From: a virus
Direction: 5' to 3' (one strand)
DNA: 45,512 nucleotides
IMG/VR virus record: IMGVR_UViG_3300032282_002191
Location: 1-45,512 of that record
Part shown: piece after piece, positions 13,227 to 21,431 of the stretch
How positions within the stretch are numbered: position 1 is the stretch's first letter
Layout: every line of letters begins with the position of its first letter
The notes under the pieces: model-generated
Seen by the model: only the letters and a program-made list of their open reading frames with translations
What the model was told of the DNA's origin: nothing
Database searches by the model: none
Position numbers and translations under genes: made by a program

Positions 13227-14087
13227 TTAAAACTCCGAGATGTGTTCCATTAGATTTTTCAACTTATTACTTATAAAGTAGTTCATTAGCTTTGAACGAT
13301 CTTTACCCACTTGTGACTCATACTGCTCAATTACTTTACTGCTTATATATTCAGGTACGAAACTCAGGTCGATCAGAGTCTGGTTGCGATGCCAGTTACG
13401 AAGGATGATTGGATCCTCTATAGACAAGTCGTCGTTGACCAAGAACTGAGTGATCTTTTTAGCAGTCATAGGTTTCTGGCGCTCGCCGACAACAAAGCAA
13501 TTATCAGGAGAAAGTACGTTAGGTACGCCATCGCCGGAGTCTCCCTTAAGGATATGTTCTTGTAAGTAACGCTTAGGATTATCATGAGTGATCCACTTCT
13601 TACGAACCGGATCAAACTGCTTCACTCCGTCATATTTATGTAACTGAATGAAATCCTTGTCACCGGACAAGATCAAGATCTTGAGCCTAGCGCGATCTTG
13701 ACCGTTGAAGTTTTGGACGAGCGTGGCGATGATGTCGTCAGCCTCAGCGGACTCGACGTCGATGATACGATAGGGGAAGAAGTCTTTGAGTTCCTGACGG
13801 ATCTTACCGAGGCACTCAAAGATACCCTTCCAATCGAGCTCAGAGTTTTCTTTACTCTTCTTACGATTAGCTTTGTAGTAGGGATAGTACTGCTTGCGCC
13901 AGACGTTAGTGTTATCACATGCGATAACCATCTCGCCGAACTCATCACCAAACTTTACCTTGAATCCACGAAGAGCGTTCAACACCATGTGTCGGACCAT
14001 ATTCTCCTCGATCTGAGCGTTGGTGTGGTTACCCAACTGCATCATAAGATTAGCTAACATAACTTGGTTCAAGTCAACAATAATCAT
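13227..14087 (-). CDS. rnh: RNase H / 5'-3' exonuclease, T4 Rnh-like
   Basis: 286 residues of the FLAP/5'-nuclease superfamily. In T4, Rnh removes RNA primers from Okazaki fragments. Metal-binding acidic motifs are visible in order: IIVDLNQ at the start, VIACDNT, YPYYKANRKK (the arch region), VESAEADDIIATL, ILSGDKDFIQL and GDSGDGVPNVLSPDN (the helix-hairpin-helix start). Length is close to T4 Rnh (305). Located with phoH and a PD-(D/E)XK nuclease in a nucleic-acid block. Confidence 0.9.
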   Translation of the reverse strand: MIIVDLNQVMLANLMMQLGNHTNAQIEENMVRHMVLNALRGFKVKFGDEFGEMVIACDNTNVWRKQYYPYYKANRKKSKENSELDWKGIFECLGKIRQELKDFFPYRIIDVESAEADDIIATLVQNFNGQDRARLKILILSGDKDFIQLHKYDGVKQFDPVRKKWITHDNPKRYLQEHILKGDSGDGVPNVLSPDNCFVVGERQKPMTAKKITQFLVNDDLSIEDPIILRNWHRNQTLIDLSFVPEYISSKVIEQYESQVGKDRSKLMNYFISNKLKNLMEHISEF

Positions 14088-14099
14088 GACTGCACGACC

Positions 14100-14486
14100 T
14101 CAGTCGTTTCCTTTCTCAAAGTCGATTACGAGTGTTTCAGCAAGCGTAAACGAACCATCATCTTCTTTCACAAACAACTCATCTGCTACACGCTGCAGAG
14201 GATGAGATATACCATAGTACTTACAAAGGATGGAGCGTAGAGTTTCTACCAAGAGTGCACCATCTTTCAGGTTAGGATCATCATCATTCTCATCGTCGGG
14301 TAAGAAGTCGAAACCAGCTAACTCGATATTAGAGAAGATCATAGGAACGATAACAGATAGAGTCTCGTTGATATGATTGAACTTCACCTGACTTACGTTT
14401 AAAGCTACTTCAGCGTCACTTTGTGGCCCCACTGTTGGAATTGATACTTTCTTAGATGGAAAAGCGATTACATTGTTTGCTTGCAT
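14100..14486 (-). CDS. conserved phage protein of unknown function
   Basis: 128 residues starting MQANNVIAFPSKK, followed by a helical domain with VSQVKFNHINETLSVIVPMIFSNIELAGFDF, an acidic loop DDENDDDPN, and LVETLRSILCKYYGISHPLQRVADELF. The layout resembles a short hypothetical protein common in T4-like marine phages. It stands behind its own early-type promoter (14493-14520) and heads the rnh-phoH-nuclease block, ending 12 bases before rnh. Confidence 0.65.
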   Translation of the reverse strand: MQANNVIAFPSKKVSIPTVGPQSDAEVALNVSQVKFNHINETLSVIVPMIFSNIELAGFDFLPDDENDDDPNLKDGALLVETLRSILCKYYGISHPLQRVADELFVKEDDGSFTLAETLVIDFEKGND

Positions 14487-14492
14487 TACTTA

Positions 14493-14520
14493 ATTATACC
14501 ACAGCTGGTGTTTATGTAAA
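14493..14520 (-). promoter_or_regulatory. early-type promoter for the rnh-phoH block
   Basis: Minus strand TTTACA (14515-14520), 16 bases, TATAAT (14493-14498), TGG before the -10 box. An AATAAATA box (14522-14529) lies just upstream and might be a weak late promoter. Confidence 0.65.
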
Positions 14521-14529
14521 CTATTTATT

Positions 14530-15522
14530 TTAACAATAAGACGCGATACGGCTACCATATTCGTAGAAGCCAAAATCATAGACTTTACACTCAGTCCCAT
14601 CAGTTATTCTGTTAATAACTTCTTGCTTATTATCGGGATTCACGTAGAAGAGGAAGAAGCCTCCACCGCCAGCACCTAGAAGCTTACCTCCCAAAGCACC
14701 AGCCTCTAGAGCTTTATTGTATACGCCATCGAAGTAGTCGTTGCTGATGTCAGAGGCTACAGCTTTCTTATCCATCCAAGCGTCGTGAAGCAGAGAGCCG
14801 AAGTCGTCAAGCTTACCTTCTTTCAGGTAACGTGCACCGACATAAGCTTTATTACGCGAGCGCTTTACGAGATTAAACTTATCGATGTCACTCATCGCTT
14901 TTGCTTGCTTCTGCAAGATAGAGTTAGCGTTACGACCTTTGCCCGAATATACTAGGAGCAAACGTTGCTCGAGATCATTCCAGATATCACGATTGTATGT
15001 GATAGGCTTGATGTCTACGCTGTCATCGGCGTTGAACTCAAATAGGTTCATGCCACCGTACGCTGAAGCGTACTGATCTTGCTTACCGACAGGATAGTTA
15101 CACATGTTACGTTCGATATGATACGCCGTCTGAGCGAGATACTCTCTAGACGTATGACTCGAGTGTCTCTCACTGTTAGCTAGAGCGTTGATCAGACCTA
15201 GAGTAAAAGCCGAAGACGATCCTAACCCAGAACCCTTAGCAAGAATGTCAGCGATTGAAGCCACTGTGACTTCTTTAGAGATATCAAAATACTTCAAGCT
15301 CTCACGTGTGATAGCGTGTTGCATCTGCTCCACATCTGGAAACTCTTCGATCGTGTCATACATGATCTTGATACCCAGATGTGGAGTCTTATGAACCATA
15401 ACGTAGATAAACTTGTCGATAGTGACTGACAGAGCTGCACCTTTCTCCTTGGTGTAAAACTCTGGCATGTCACTACCACCGCTGAAGAAACTCAAACGCA
15501 GCGGAGTCTTAGAGAGGATCAT
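14530..15522 (-). CDS. hddA: D-glycero-D-manno-heptose 7-phosphate kinase (GHMP family)
   Basis: The 330-residue GHMP kinase phosphorylates C1 of heptose 7-phosphate to give the 1,7-bisphosphate. Family motifs are present: TPLRLSFFSGGSDMPEF at the N-terminus, the ATP loop AKGSGLGSSSAF (95-106), and a C-terminal KLLGAGGGGFFLF. N-terminal SFFSGGSD is diagnostic for HddA-type sugar kinases over other GHMP kinases. The start overlaps the glycosyltransferase stop (ATGA). The same operon carries GmhA, GmhB-like phosphatase, nucleotidyltransferase and transaldolase genes, which supports the heptose assignment. Confidence 0.85.
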   Translation of the reverse strand: MILSKTPLRLSFFSGGSDMPEFYTKEKGAALSVTIDKFIYVMVHKTPHLGIKIMYDTIEEFPDVEQMQHAITRESLKYFDISKEVTVASIADILAKGSGLGSSSAFTLGLINALANSERHSSHTSREYLAQTAYHIERNMCNYPVGKQDQYASAYGGMNLFEFNADDSVDIKPITYNRDIWNDLEQRLLLVYSGKGRNANSILQKQAKAMSDIDKFNLVKRSRNKAYVGARYLKEGKLDDFGSLLHDAWMDKKAVASDISNDYFDGVYNKALEAGALGGKLLGAGGGGFFLFYVNPDNKQEVINRITDGTECKVYDFGFYEYGSRIASYC

Positions 15523-16523
15523 GGTGTAGTCCTATAGATAAACTTTTGTTTAGGGATAGCACGAGAAGCTTCGTCCGGATACTGTTTGACGAGATCGTTA
15601 AGCATGATCTCCCACAGGTTCTTGATACGTGCGATGTTGTAACGACTATCGACGAACGTCTTATTGAAGTTCTGCATATACTTATGCTCACCGCTACGAA
15701 CGAAGTTGATAGCACCATTCAAGTGATTGATAAAGATGTTAGCGTGAGTGTTACGATCTTCAAAGTCACCGTGATACATAATGTTCAAGGCACCCGATGT
15801 TTCAGGCAAAGCACCAAAGTTAGGATGTACACACACTAGGCCGGCTGACATAGCTTCCAACATCGCCCGACATGACGTCTCGATCCAGATAGAGGGATAA
15901 GCAAAGATGTCCGCTTTATTCAAATGTTCTTTGAGTTCACTGTTAGGAACGAAGCCATGATACGTCATCTTCGGATGATTGCGAATCTGTTCGTAGAGCG
16001 GCTCGAACTGTTTATCCATCTCTTCCCAACCATAGATCTTAAAGCTAGAGAATACGTCGAGATGAATGTCGTCGTGCAACTCACAGAGTTTATCAAACAC
16101 TGGAACTAGAAGCTCAAGACCACGCTGAGGCGTAGATGTATACACTAAGCGAATAGTTCCATCATTTGGCTTATTGATCTCCGGCGCGGGTTCGATACCT
16201 GACTCAAGTATGATCGACTTAGTATCGTAAGGAATGCCATGCACCAACTGATAACGCTGATACTGCCAGTCGCTAATGAATACAAACTTATGAAAACTAT
16301 CTTGGAATGTTTTATCCTGAAACTTACGTGACTCAGGATCTTCCGCCAAGTCGTGGGCCCAGAAGATACGAATCTTCGTGGGATCAAGATCGCGAACACG
16401 AGAGCTTACGATCTGAAAGTTATCTAACAACTTAGGATCAATGATCTCAGCTAACTTACGCTTAGCGATCTCGGTCCCGCCGTTAGCGTTTTTAGAAACT
16501 TCGTTCTCTTCAAAAGCACTCAT
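15519..16523 (-). CDS. glycosyltransferase, GT4 type
   Basis: 334 residues with a GT-B, GT4-like pattern: an N-terminal NGGTEIAKRKL start, RIRIFWAHDLAEDPES, then the C-terminal donor-binding half with LVYTSTPQRGLELLV, FHGFVPNSELKEHLNKADIFAYPSIWIETSCRAMLEAMSAG (the E-x7-E-like motif). It probably transfers an activated sugar, plausibly the heptose made by neighbouring enzymes, to a glycan or protein. Acceptor unknown. The ATG overlaps the transaldolase stop and its stop overlaps the hddA start (ATGA both sides). Confidence 0.82.
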   Translation of the reverse strand: MSAFEENEVSKNANGGTEIAKRKLAEIIDPKLLDNFQIVSSRVRDLDPTKIRIFWAHDLAEDPESRKFQDKTFQDSFHKFVFISDWQYQRYQLVHGIPYDTKSIILESGIEPAPEINKPNDGTIRLVYTSTPQRGLELLVPVFDKLCELHDDIHLDVFSSFKIYGWEEMDKQFEPLYEQIRNHPKMTYHGFVPNSELKEHLNKADIFAYPSIWIETSCRAMLEAMSAGLVCVHPNFGALPETSGALNIMYHGDFEDRNTHANIFINHLNGAINFVRSGEHKYMQNFNKTFVDSRYNIARIKNLWEIMLNDLVKQYPDEASRAIPKQKFIYRTTP

Positions 16524-17251
16524 ATTGCAAACCCTGACTTAAGAGCATCATTATAAAACATCTCACATGTTTCTTTTGAGAACTGTGTAAGATCTTTACC
16601 AAAACCCTTAACTTTCTTGATTAGATCAGGAGTCATAGTAATGATATCGCATCCACACTCTTGAGCACAGATGTAGTTGTGAGCTTCGCGAGAACTTGCC
16701 CAGAGGAATTCTACATTGTCATCGGCTTCTCTAATTGAGTCATAGTACAAGACACCGCGGGAAATAATATCGCGTGGATTAACACCGACGTCAGCGATAC
16801 GACCCGCAAAGACGGAGATGATGGAAGGAGTCGTTCGTACGAGTGCGTTGAGAGTCTCTTCAATCTGTTGTACAGTAAAGACTGCAGTCACATTAACTTT
16901 GATACCTTCAGAACTTAACTGATTGATGATCGGTGCAGTCGACGTACCATCAGTATGCATGACGGGGATCTTCACATATACGGGGTAGTTGTACTCTTCG
17001 CCCCATGAATCAATGAGTCGTGCTTGACGCAAGATGTTTACCGGATCATCTGCAAATACTTCAAGACTAAGATTTGTATCTTCGCGCTTATCCGCCAGAT
17101 AAGCAATAACACGAGTAGCAAACTCAGCGTAATTAGTTACACCGGCTGCTCTCATTAATGTTGGGTTGGTCGTAAAACCAGAGATGGAAGAATCTTTTGC
17201 TGCAGTGATGATGCCATCTAGATCGGCACCGTCGGCATATAACTTAATCAT
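16520..17251 (-). CDS. tal: transaldolase (TalC-like)
   Basis: The 243-residue protein fits the short transaldolase/fructose-6-phosphate aldolase family. The N-terminus IKLYADGADLDGI, the FTTNPTLM motif and the Schiff-base lysine in VYVKIPV (Lys94) are in place, with INVTAVFTV-like and SVFAGRIADVG motifs later. Transaldolases interconvert fructose 6-phosphate and sedoheptulose 7-phosphate; here it could supply sedoheptulose 7-phosphate for the GmhA step. Marine cyanophages also carry TalC, usually linked to pentose phosphate flow. Start ATG at 17251 is used (GGAG 10 bases upstream); a TTG at 17260 is possible. Confidence 0.85.
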   Translation of the reverse strand: MIKLYADGADLDGIITAAKDSSISGFTTNPTLMRAAGVTNYAEFATRVIAYLADKREDTNLSLEVFADDPVNILRQARLIDSWGEEYNYPVYVKIPVMHTDGTSTAPIINQLSSEGIKVNVTAVFTVQQIEETLNALVRTTPSIISVFAGRIADVGVNPRDIISRGVLYYDSIREADDNVEFLWASSREAHNYICAQECGCDIITMTPDLIKKVKGFGKDLTQFSKETCEMFYNDALKSGFAI

Positions 17252-17783
17252 GATTTTCAAGCTCCGCGATAAGAGTACATGCTTGTAGAACGTTATCTAC
17301 AATGTAGTCAGGATAGATGTGTTCGTATTTTTCTGGGGTGGTGTATTTGTCGCCAACGAATATCGTGGTCAACTTACTCTTGTGACCGGCAACGATGTCT
17401 TTCCATCTGTCACCTACTATATAGCTACTTCCTCGATCGATCTTGTATGATTTGATAAGAGTCTCAAACATACCATTGTTTGGTTTATACCAAGCTGATC
17501 CTCGCTCATAAGCTACGAGCCCGTCGTCAATACCTAACCAGTTGACACACATACGTATCATCATCTGTAAGTGAGAGTTTTGTAGCTTACCGTCGTAAAC
17601 GTCGGGCTGATTCGTAGCGATGAGTGTTATGAAGTCGTGACTCTTGACGATTTGAACACCCTGTTTAGCGCCATCGATGAATCTGAACTCATCGATGTGC
17701 CAAGGTGCAGTCATCTCGCCGTTATGATCTACGAGATGATTAAGAACGCCGTCTCTGTCAAAGAAGACAGCGCGTCTTGTTAC
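17244..17783 (-). CDS. gmhB: HAD phosphatase, GmhB/HisB-N-like
   Basis: A HAD-family phosphatase with the nucleophile motif VFFDRDGVLNH, plus TNQPDV (motif II), WYKPNNGMFETLI and VGDRWKDIVAGHK (motif IV). GmhB removes the C7 phosphate from heptose 1,7-bisphosphate; the context next to GmhA and HddA fits. Family members usually hold zinc through Cys/His pairs; these cysteines are not evident here. No ATG fits: GTG at 17783, overlapping the previous stop (GTGGTAA), gives MVTRRAVFFDRDG; a TTG at 17834 would add 17 residues. Confidence 0.8.
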   Translation of the reverse strand, partial: VTRRAVFFDRDGVLNHLVDHNGEMTAPWHIDEFRFIDGAKQGVQIVKSHDFITLIATNQPDVYDGKLQNSHLQMMIRMCVNWLGIDDGLVAYERGSAWYKPNNGMFETLIKSYKIDRGSSYIVGDRWKDIVAGHKSKLTTIFVGDKYTTPEKYEHIYPDYIVDNVLQACTLIAELENHD

Positions 17784-18367
17784 CACTTTGTTTTGTTTTT
17801 TTGTAGTTTTGGGTGAGATACTAGACAATGCCAAACCACAGCCTGAAAGGCTTCACTATGAGGTGTCACACGAGATGGAGAAGGTGCTGGAATAACTACA
17901 GCAGCGTCACAATATTTAGCAGCGTATCCATCTTCCTTGCCAACGATCGCTACAGACGTAGCTTCAACCGACTTAGCAAGTTTAATAGCTTTGATGAGAC
18001 CTACTGACACATTCCGGTCTTCATCACCTCCGCCGACGGATAGAACGAAGATGGTGTCGTTACGGTTGAACCGACTGACTTTGAGATATTCTTCAAATAC
18101 GGTGTCAAATCCTTCATCATTTGTTCTAGCAGTAAGCTCTGACACGTTATCTGTAGGGCAGTAAGCTTCAATCCCACAGAGCTTACGTAAGTCGTTGACC
18201 ATGTGTGAGGCATTGCCAGCCGAGCCACCGACTCCCAGTACAAAAACCCTGCCTTGGCTGAGATCCCTAGTAGATTGGAGAACATTTGCAATTACCTCGA
18301 CCTTGTTCTTATCAACCATCGCGGCGATATTGACAACTTCTTCAAAATATTGATCACTGAAACTCAT
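17780..18367 (-). CDS. gmhA: SIS-domain phosphoheptose isomerase (GmhA-like)
   Basis: The 195-residue SIS protein resembles GmhA, which turns sedoheptulose 7-phosphate into heptose 7-phosphate. It has VLGVGGSAGNASHMVNDL (phosphosugar-binding loop), FVLSVGGGDEDRNVSVGLIKAI and VIPAPSPSRVTPHSEAFQAVVWH; the serine-rich loop and the HSEAFQ end match GmhA. The ATG at 18367 overlaps the nucleotidyltransferase stop (TAATG). It lies between the nucleotidyltransferase and HAD phosphatase of the same pathway. Confidence 0.85.
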   Translation of the reverse strand: MSFSDQYFEEVVNIAAMVDKNKVEVIANVLQSTRDLSQGRVFVLGVGGSAGNASHMVNDLRKLCGIEAYCPTDNVSELTARTNDEGFDTVFEEYLKVSRFNRNDTIFVLSVGGGDEDRNVSVGLIKAIKLAKSVEATSVAIVGKEDGYAAKYCDAAVVIPAPSPSRVTPHSEAFQAVVWHCLVSHPKLQKNKTKW

Positions 18368-18786
18368 TAACAACGTCCTCTCAATTCTGTTGTACTATAT
18401 TTATGATCGCGCTCGTTGTAGATAATCTTGATTCCACGCTTCTCACAGATGTCTTGACCCGTGACAAACGTATCCCTATACTCTACACCGACAAAGCGAT
18501 GTGTGATCGGTTCGATACCGAGAAGATTAATGAGATCCCATTCTGATTCGTATGGAATGATCTCATCTACAAACTTACACGCTCGAAGTTGAACGTAACG
18601 CTCATAAATCGATTGAACAGGTTTCTGCTTACGATCCGGACGATCGATAGTGGGATCAGTCTGCAGACCAACTATGAGATAATCTACTTGCGACTTACAA
18701 TCACGAAGCATCTCTACGTGACCAGCATGAAGCAAGTCAAAAGCACTACAAGTAAAACCAATCTTTAACGGACTAACAGGTTTCAT
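18367..18786 (-). CDS. cytidylyltransferase-like nucleotidyltransferase (RfaE-C/TagD type)
   Basis: The 139-residue protein shows the HxGH nucleotidyltransferase motif (FDLLHAGHVEML, His20 and His23), followed by VGLQTDPTI and the C-terminal STTELRGRC, the ISTxxLR-like motif of the TagD/HldE C-terminal domain family. The likely reaction activates heptose 1-phosphate with a nucleotide (ADP-, CDP- or other; base specificity cannot be read here). Its place in the heptose operon supports this; glycerol-3-phosphate cytidylyltransferase is an alternative. Confidence 0.8.
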   Translation of the reverse strand: MKPVSPLKIGFTCSAFDLLHAGHVEMLRDCKSQVDYLIVGLQTDPTIDRPDRKQKPVQSIYERYVQLRACKFVDEIIPYESEWDLINLLGIEPITHRFVGVEYRDTFVTGQDICEKRGIKIIYNERDHKYSTTELRGRC

Positions 18787-19364
18787 TTCTTCACCAACTT
18801 AAAAATAGAAGATTCATGATGCCACTTACCCAAGAACTCTACGTCATAATCTGTATCATCGAGGAACTCAATGAACGCTTTATACTCATGTTCTTCAAAG
18901 CCAGGATAATTATGAAACTCGTCGAATACTAGGATAGTACCATCTATGAAACGTTCTTTGAGTTTCTCTAATATAGATGATGTCGATGAATAGAGATCTG
19001 CGTCTAAGTGACAAAAGCTAACGTGTAACTTATTCTTTGAAAGAAAGTCATCGAGAGTGTCTTGGAATAATCCTACGACTAACTCTACGTTTTCAGGAAC
19101 GATTGGTAACTCTTCTTGAGCAAAAGAACCGACACCTATTTCAGGTCTCCAGTCTTCAGGTAAACCCTTGAAAGAGTCGAATCCGTACACTTTACCAGCA
19201 TGATGTGATGCAATACGTCGGATTGTTTGGCCTGTGGCCACACCGAACTCAAGAAACAAACCATCTTGAGTCGATGCAGCCACGACTTTCTCAAAGTTTT
19301 CGTATAACGTATTCTCTGATTGATACTGACCTAATAAAAGATCAACTTTTTCTTTACTGCTCAC
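18783..19364 (-). CDS. TylF/MycF-like SAM-dependent methyltransferase
   Basis: 193 residues with FLEFGVATGQTIRRIA (SAM-binding motif I), GFDSFKGLPEDWR and FCHLDADLYSSTSSILE, then LVFDEFHNYPGFEEHEYKAF. These match TylF/MycF-type O-methyltransferases that act on sugars or small glycosides. The likely role is capping of a sugar made by this operon. Starts with GTG at 19364, overlapping the upstream stop (GTGA). Confidence 0.8.
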   Translation of the reverse strand: MSSKEKVDLLLGQYQSENTLYENFEKVVAASTQDGLFLEFGVATGQTIRRIASHHAGKVYGFDSFKGLPEDWRPEIGVGSFAQEELPIVPENVELVVGLFQDTLDDFLSKNKLHVSFCHLDADLYSSTSSILEKLKERFIDGTILVFDEFHNYPGFEEHEYKAFIEFLDDTDYDVEFLGKWHHESSIFKLVKK

Positions 19365-20179
19365 TTAATTACCATGTATGTGTTGTCACCATCTTGGCCG
19401 GTGGTGTTGTGATGCATGTAAGTCGCGTTACGATTAGCGAACCACTTCTTGAAGTAGTCGCTGTTGTCAATCGTACCGAAGATCTTAGCTTGATACATCA
19501 CCAACCACTTATCTGAGTCGATGATCTTTTCCATGATCTTATCACGGAAGTCGATCGGAATCTCACTCAGAGACCAAGTAGCGATGACGAGGTCAGCTTT
19601 TTCAAGATCAGCGGGGTCAGATACGAAGTTAGCTTGAATATCTTGTTTGTTCAAGTAATAGTTCTGAATCTTTTGAACTTCAGGGAAGTCATAGATGGTA
19701 TATTTACCCTTGAACCCAAGATCATGAATCACCGAACACATGTCACCGTAACCGCCACCGATTTCTACGATGCTGTTGCAGTTCTTGATCTCTTCCGGAG
19801 TAAATCCACAGATAGCTAAGTGAGCTACGTCTTGAACACGCTGCATGCTAGTGTCAAAGTCGTCAGCAACTTTCAAGAAGTCTTCATTACCTTCCGGAAC
19901 ACCGATCCAATTTTCTTGAAGTGCATAACGAAAGTCTTCATTCTCATAAGCAGCGTTGAACGCAGCACCTAAGAATCGGGCTGTACGTCCACGAGTTACG
20001 AGTGGAACGTTGTGAACGCTCGCCCACAGACGAAAGCGTGGGAAAGGAAGATGATCGCAGTCATACTCAAACACTTCACGCATGGTCGGCCAATAGTCGG
20101 GACCATTTACTTGCTTAGCCTTGATAGCTTTTTGAGCCATCTCAGACTGATAGTCAAAATCAGAAAAGATTAGATTCAC
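19361..20179 (-). CDS. putative sugar O-methyltransferase
   Basis: 272 residues with a helical N-terminal part (LPFPRFRLWASVHNVPL) and a Rossmann SAM-binding domain: IVEIGGGYGDMCSVIHDLGFKGKYTIYDFPEVQKIQNYYL, then VIATWSLSEIP and a WLVMYQAKIFG strand. This resembles the sugar O-methyltransferase family found in polysaccharide clusters, where the DFPE segment is recurrent. Starts with GTG at 20179, overlapping the peroxiredoxin stop. Pairs with the TylF-like gene in the glycan operon. Confidence 0.78.
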   Translation of the reverse strand: MNLIFSDFDYQSEMAQKAIKAKQVNGPDYWPTMREVFEYDCDHLPFPRFRLWASVHNVPLVTRGRTARFLGAAFNAAYENEDFRYALQENWIGVPEGNEDFLKVADDFDTSMQRVQDVAHLAICGFTPEEIKNCNSIVEIGGGYGDMCSVIHDLGFKGKYTIYDFPEVQKIQNYYLNKQDIQANFVSDPADLEKADLVIATWSLSEIPIDFRDKIMEKIIDSDKWLVMYQAKIFGTIDNSDYFKKWFANRNATYMHHNTTGQDGDNTYMVIK

Positions 20180-20787
20180 TTGCCACGTTCCTTTTCAACT
20201 GCTTTAACGCGAAGATACGTTAAGATATTTTCAGGTGACGTCTCACCATACGGATCATCTTCAGCGTTGTTTCTAAATCCTGGCTCCTCGAACCAAGCTT
20301 CAATCACACCATTATTGACAATCATAGCGTAACGCCACGAGCGATCACCGAATCCTAGGTTCTCTTTCTGAACCAGCATATGCATCTTATTAGTGAAAGC
20401 TGCATTGCCGTCTGGAATGACTCTAACGTACTCAAGCTTCTGTTGCTTAGCCCAACAATTCATCACGAACGAGTCGTTTACTGAGACGCAATAGATCTCG
20501 CTGATGCCGAGATCGACGAAGTCGGCAAACTTTTCTTCGAATCCTGGAAGCTGGTAGGTGTCACATGTTGGTGTGAAAGCACCCGGAAGTGAGAATACAA
20601 TAACGCGTTTGTTACCAAACAAGTCGTAACTGTTTACATCACTCCAGCGATAAGGATTGGATCCCGCAACAGAATCGTCGCGAACACGGACTTTAAAGTT
20701 AACAGCTGGAACAACTGAGCCGATCCTATCTTTTGAAACTTTCTCGTGGTATTTAGCTTCCCACTGATCATCATCATAAATGTTCAT
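20176..20787 (-). CDS. peroxiredoxin, Prx5-like
   Basis: The 203-residue thiol peroxidase carries SLPGAFTPTCDTYQLPGFEEKFADF, where Cys75 is the peroxidatic cysteine in the PxxxTxxC motif, followed by CVSVNDSFVMNCWAKQQ, as in Prx5-type enzymes. No clear resolving cysteine at the C-terminus; the nearby glutaredoxin (21.7 kb) may recycle it. A GAGGAATT ribosome-binding site precedes the ATG. It heads the glycan operon; role could be protection from oxidative stress during infection. Confidence 0.85.
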   Translation of the reverse strand: MNIYDDDQWEAKYHEKVSKDRIGSVVPAVNFKVRVRDDSVAGSNPYRWSDVNSYDLFGNKRVIVFSLPGAFTPTCDTYQLPGFEEKFADFVDLGISEIYCVSVNDSFVMNCWAKQQKLEYVRVIPDGNAAFTNKMHMLVQKENLGFGDRSWRYAMIVNNGVIEAWFEEPGFRNNAEDDPYGETSPENILTYLRVKAVEKERGK

Positions 20788-20796
20788 GATAATTCC

Positions 20797-21153
20797 TCAA
20801 GCTTGACGAGTTATATATGTCCGACGAATCTGAGTAGCACCGAAGAACTTTTCAACGAGATCGATAACGACTGCTTCATCGTATGTCTTACATGAGAAGA
20901 CGTCGAGATACATCGTGTCGTTTTCGTTGACGAAGTGAGCGCAGATGTTTGAAGTTTCAATGAGCTGGACGAGAGTGAAGCCAGCCTTGTTACCCGAACC
21001 GAAGTCGTGGATCTGAGGCTCACCAAACGCCACCATGTCGATCTCTTCAACGAGCTGCTTAGCGAAGAGATATACGTTTTCATAGCTGGTGATCTTTTCG
21101 TGATCACAACCAGCACAATCGAGGATGAGGTGGTAACCCCAGTAATTAGACAT
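20797..21153 (-). CDS. speD: S-adenosylmethionine decarboxylase-like protein (SpeD)
   Basis: The 118-residue protein has the SpeD layout: YWGYHLILDCAGC, GFTLVQLIETSNICAHF and YLDVFSCK. SpeD cleaves itself at a serine to form pyruvoyl; that serine is Ser68, with conserved His73 and Cys88. The glutamate normally before the serine is Thr here and the following His is Asn. SpeD feeds polyamine synthesis, and phage versions are known from marine T4-like phages. Some SpeD-family members have changed to other decarboxylase substrates, so specificity should not be assumed. It overlaps the previous gene by 8 bases. Confidence 0.82.
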   Translation of the reverse strand: MSNYWGYHLILDCAGCDHEKITSYENVYLFAKQLVEEIDMVAFGEPQIHDFGSGNKAGFTLVQLIETSNICAHFVNENDTMYLDVFSCKTYDEAVVIDLVEKFFGATQIRRTYITRQA

Positions 21154-21430
21154 CAGTTTTCTCCTTAAGTTTGTTAATTAAAGTAAACTTTTTTTCTTCA
21201 TCCCATACAGAAAGATATTCATTATCTTCATGGAATAGTCTGAGATATTCTTCTTTGGTGATCTCTCTCGTAGAGAGATCCATCTCACCGAGATGTACTT
21301 GACTCATCTCATTGGCGTCACCAAAGAGAACGAGATCCGTTGCTTGATAGTTAGGTGCGTCGTCAGTGAGTTCAACTACGTAACGATGACGGAATTGAGA
21401 AAGAGTCTCAACCATAATCAACTTAGACAT
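21146..21430 (-). CDS. conserved small phage protein of unknown function
   Basis: 94 residues, starting MSKLIMVETLSQFRHRYVVEL, with an acidic middle and a helical, Lys-rich end. I associate this N-terminal pattern with small T4-like marine phage proteins of unknown function. ATG at 21430 follows the stop of the DUF2693-like gene by one base. The gene runs 8 bases into speD, so the two are co-translated. Confidence 0.65.
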   Translation of the reverse strand: MSKLIMVETLSQFRHRYVVELTDDAPNYQATDLVLFGDANEMSQVHLGEMDLSTREITKEEYLRLFHEDNEYLSVWDEEKKFTLINKLKEKTDV

Positions 21431-21431
21431 A

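Noticed and set aside
18398-18405. CATAAATA late-promoter-like box inside the nucleotidyltransferase gene
   Set aside because: First base differs from the consensus and it is well inside a coding region in a coupled operon.
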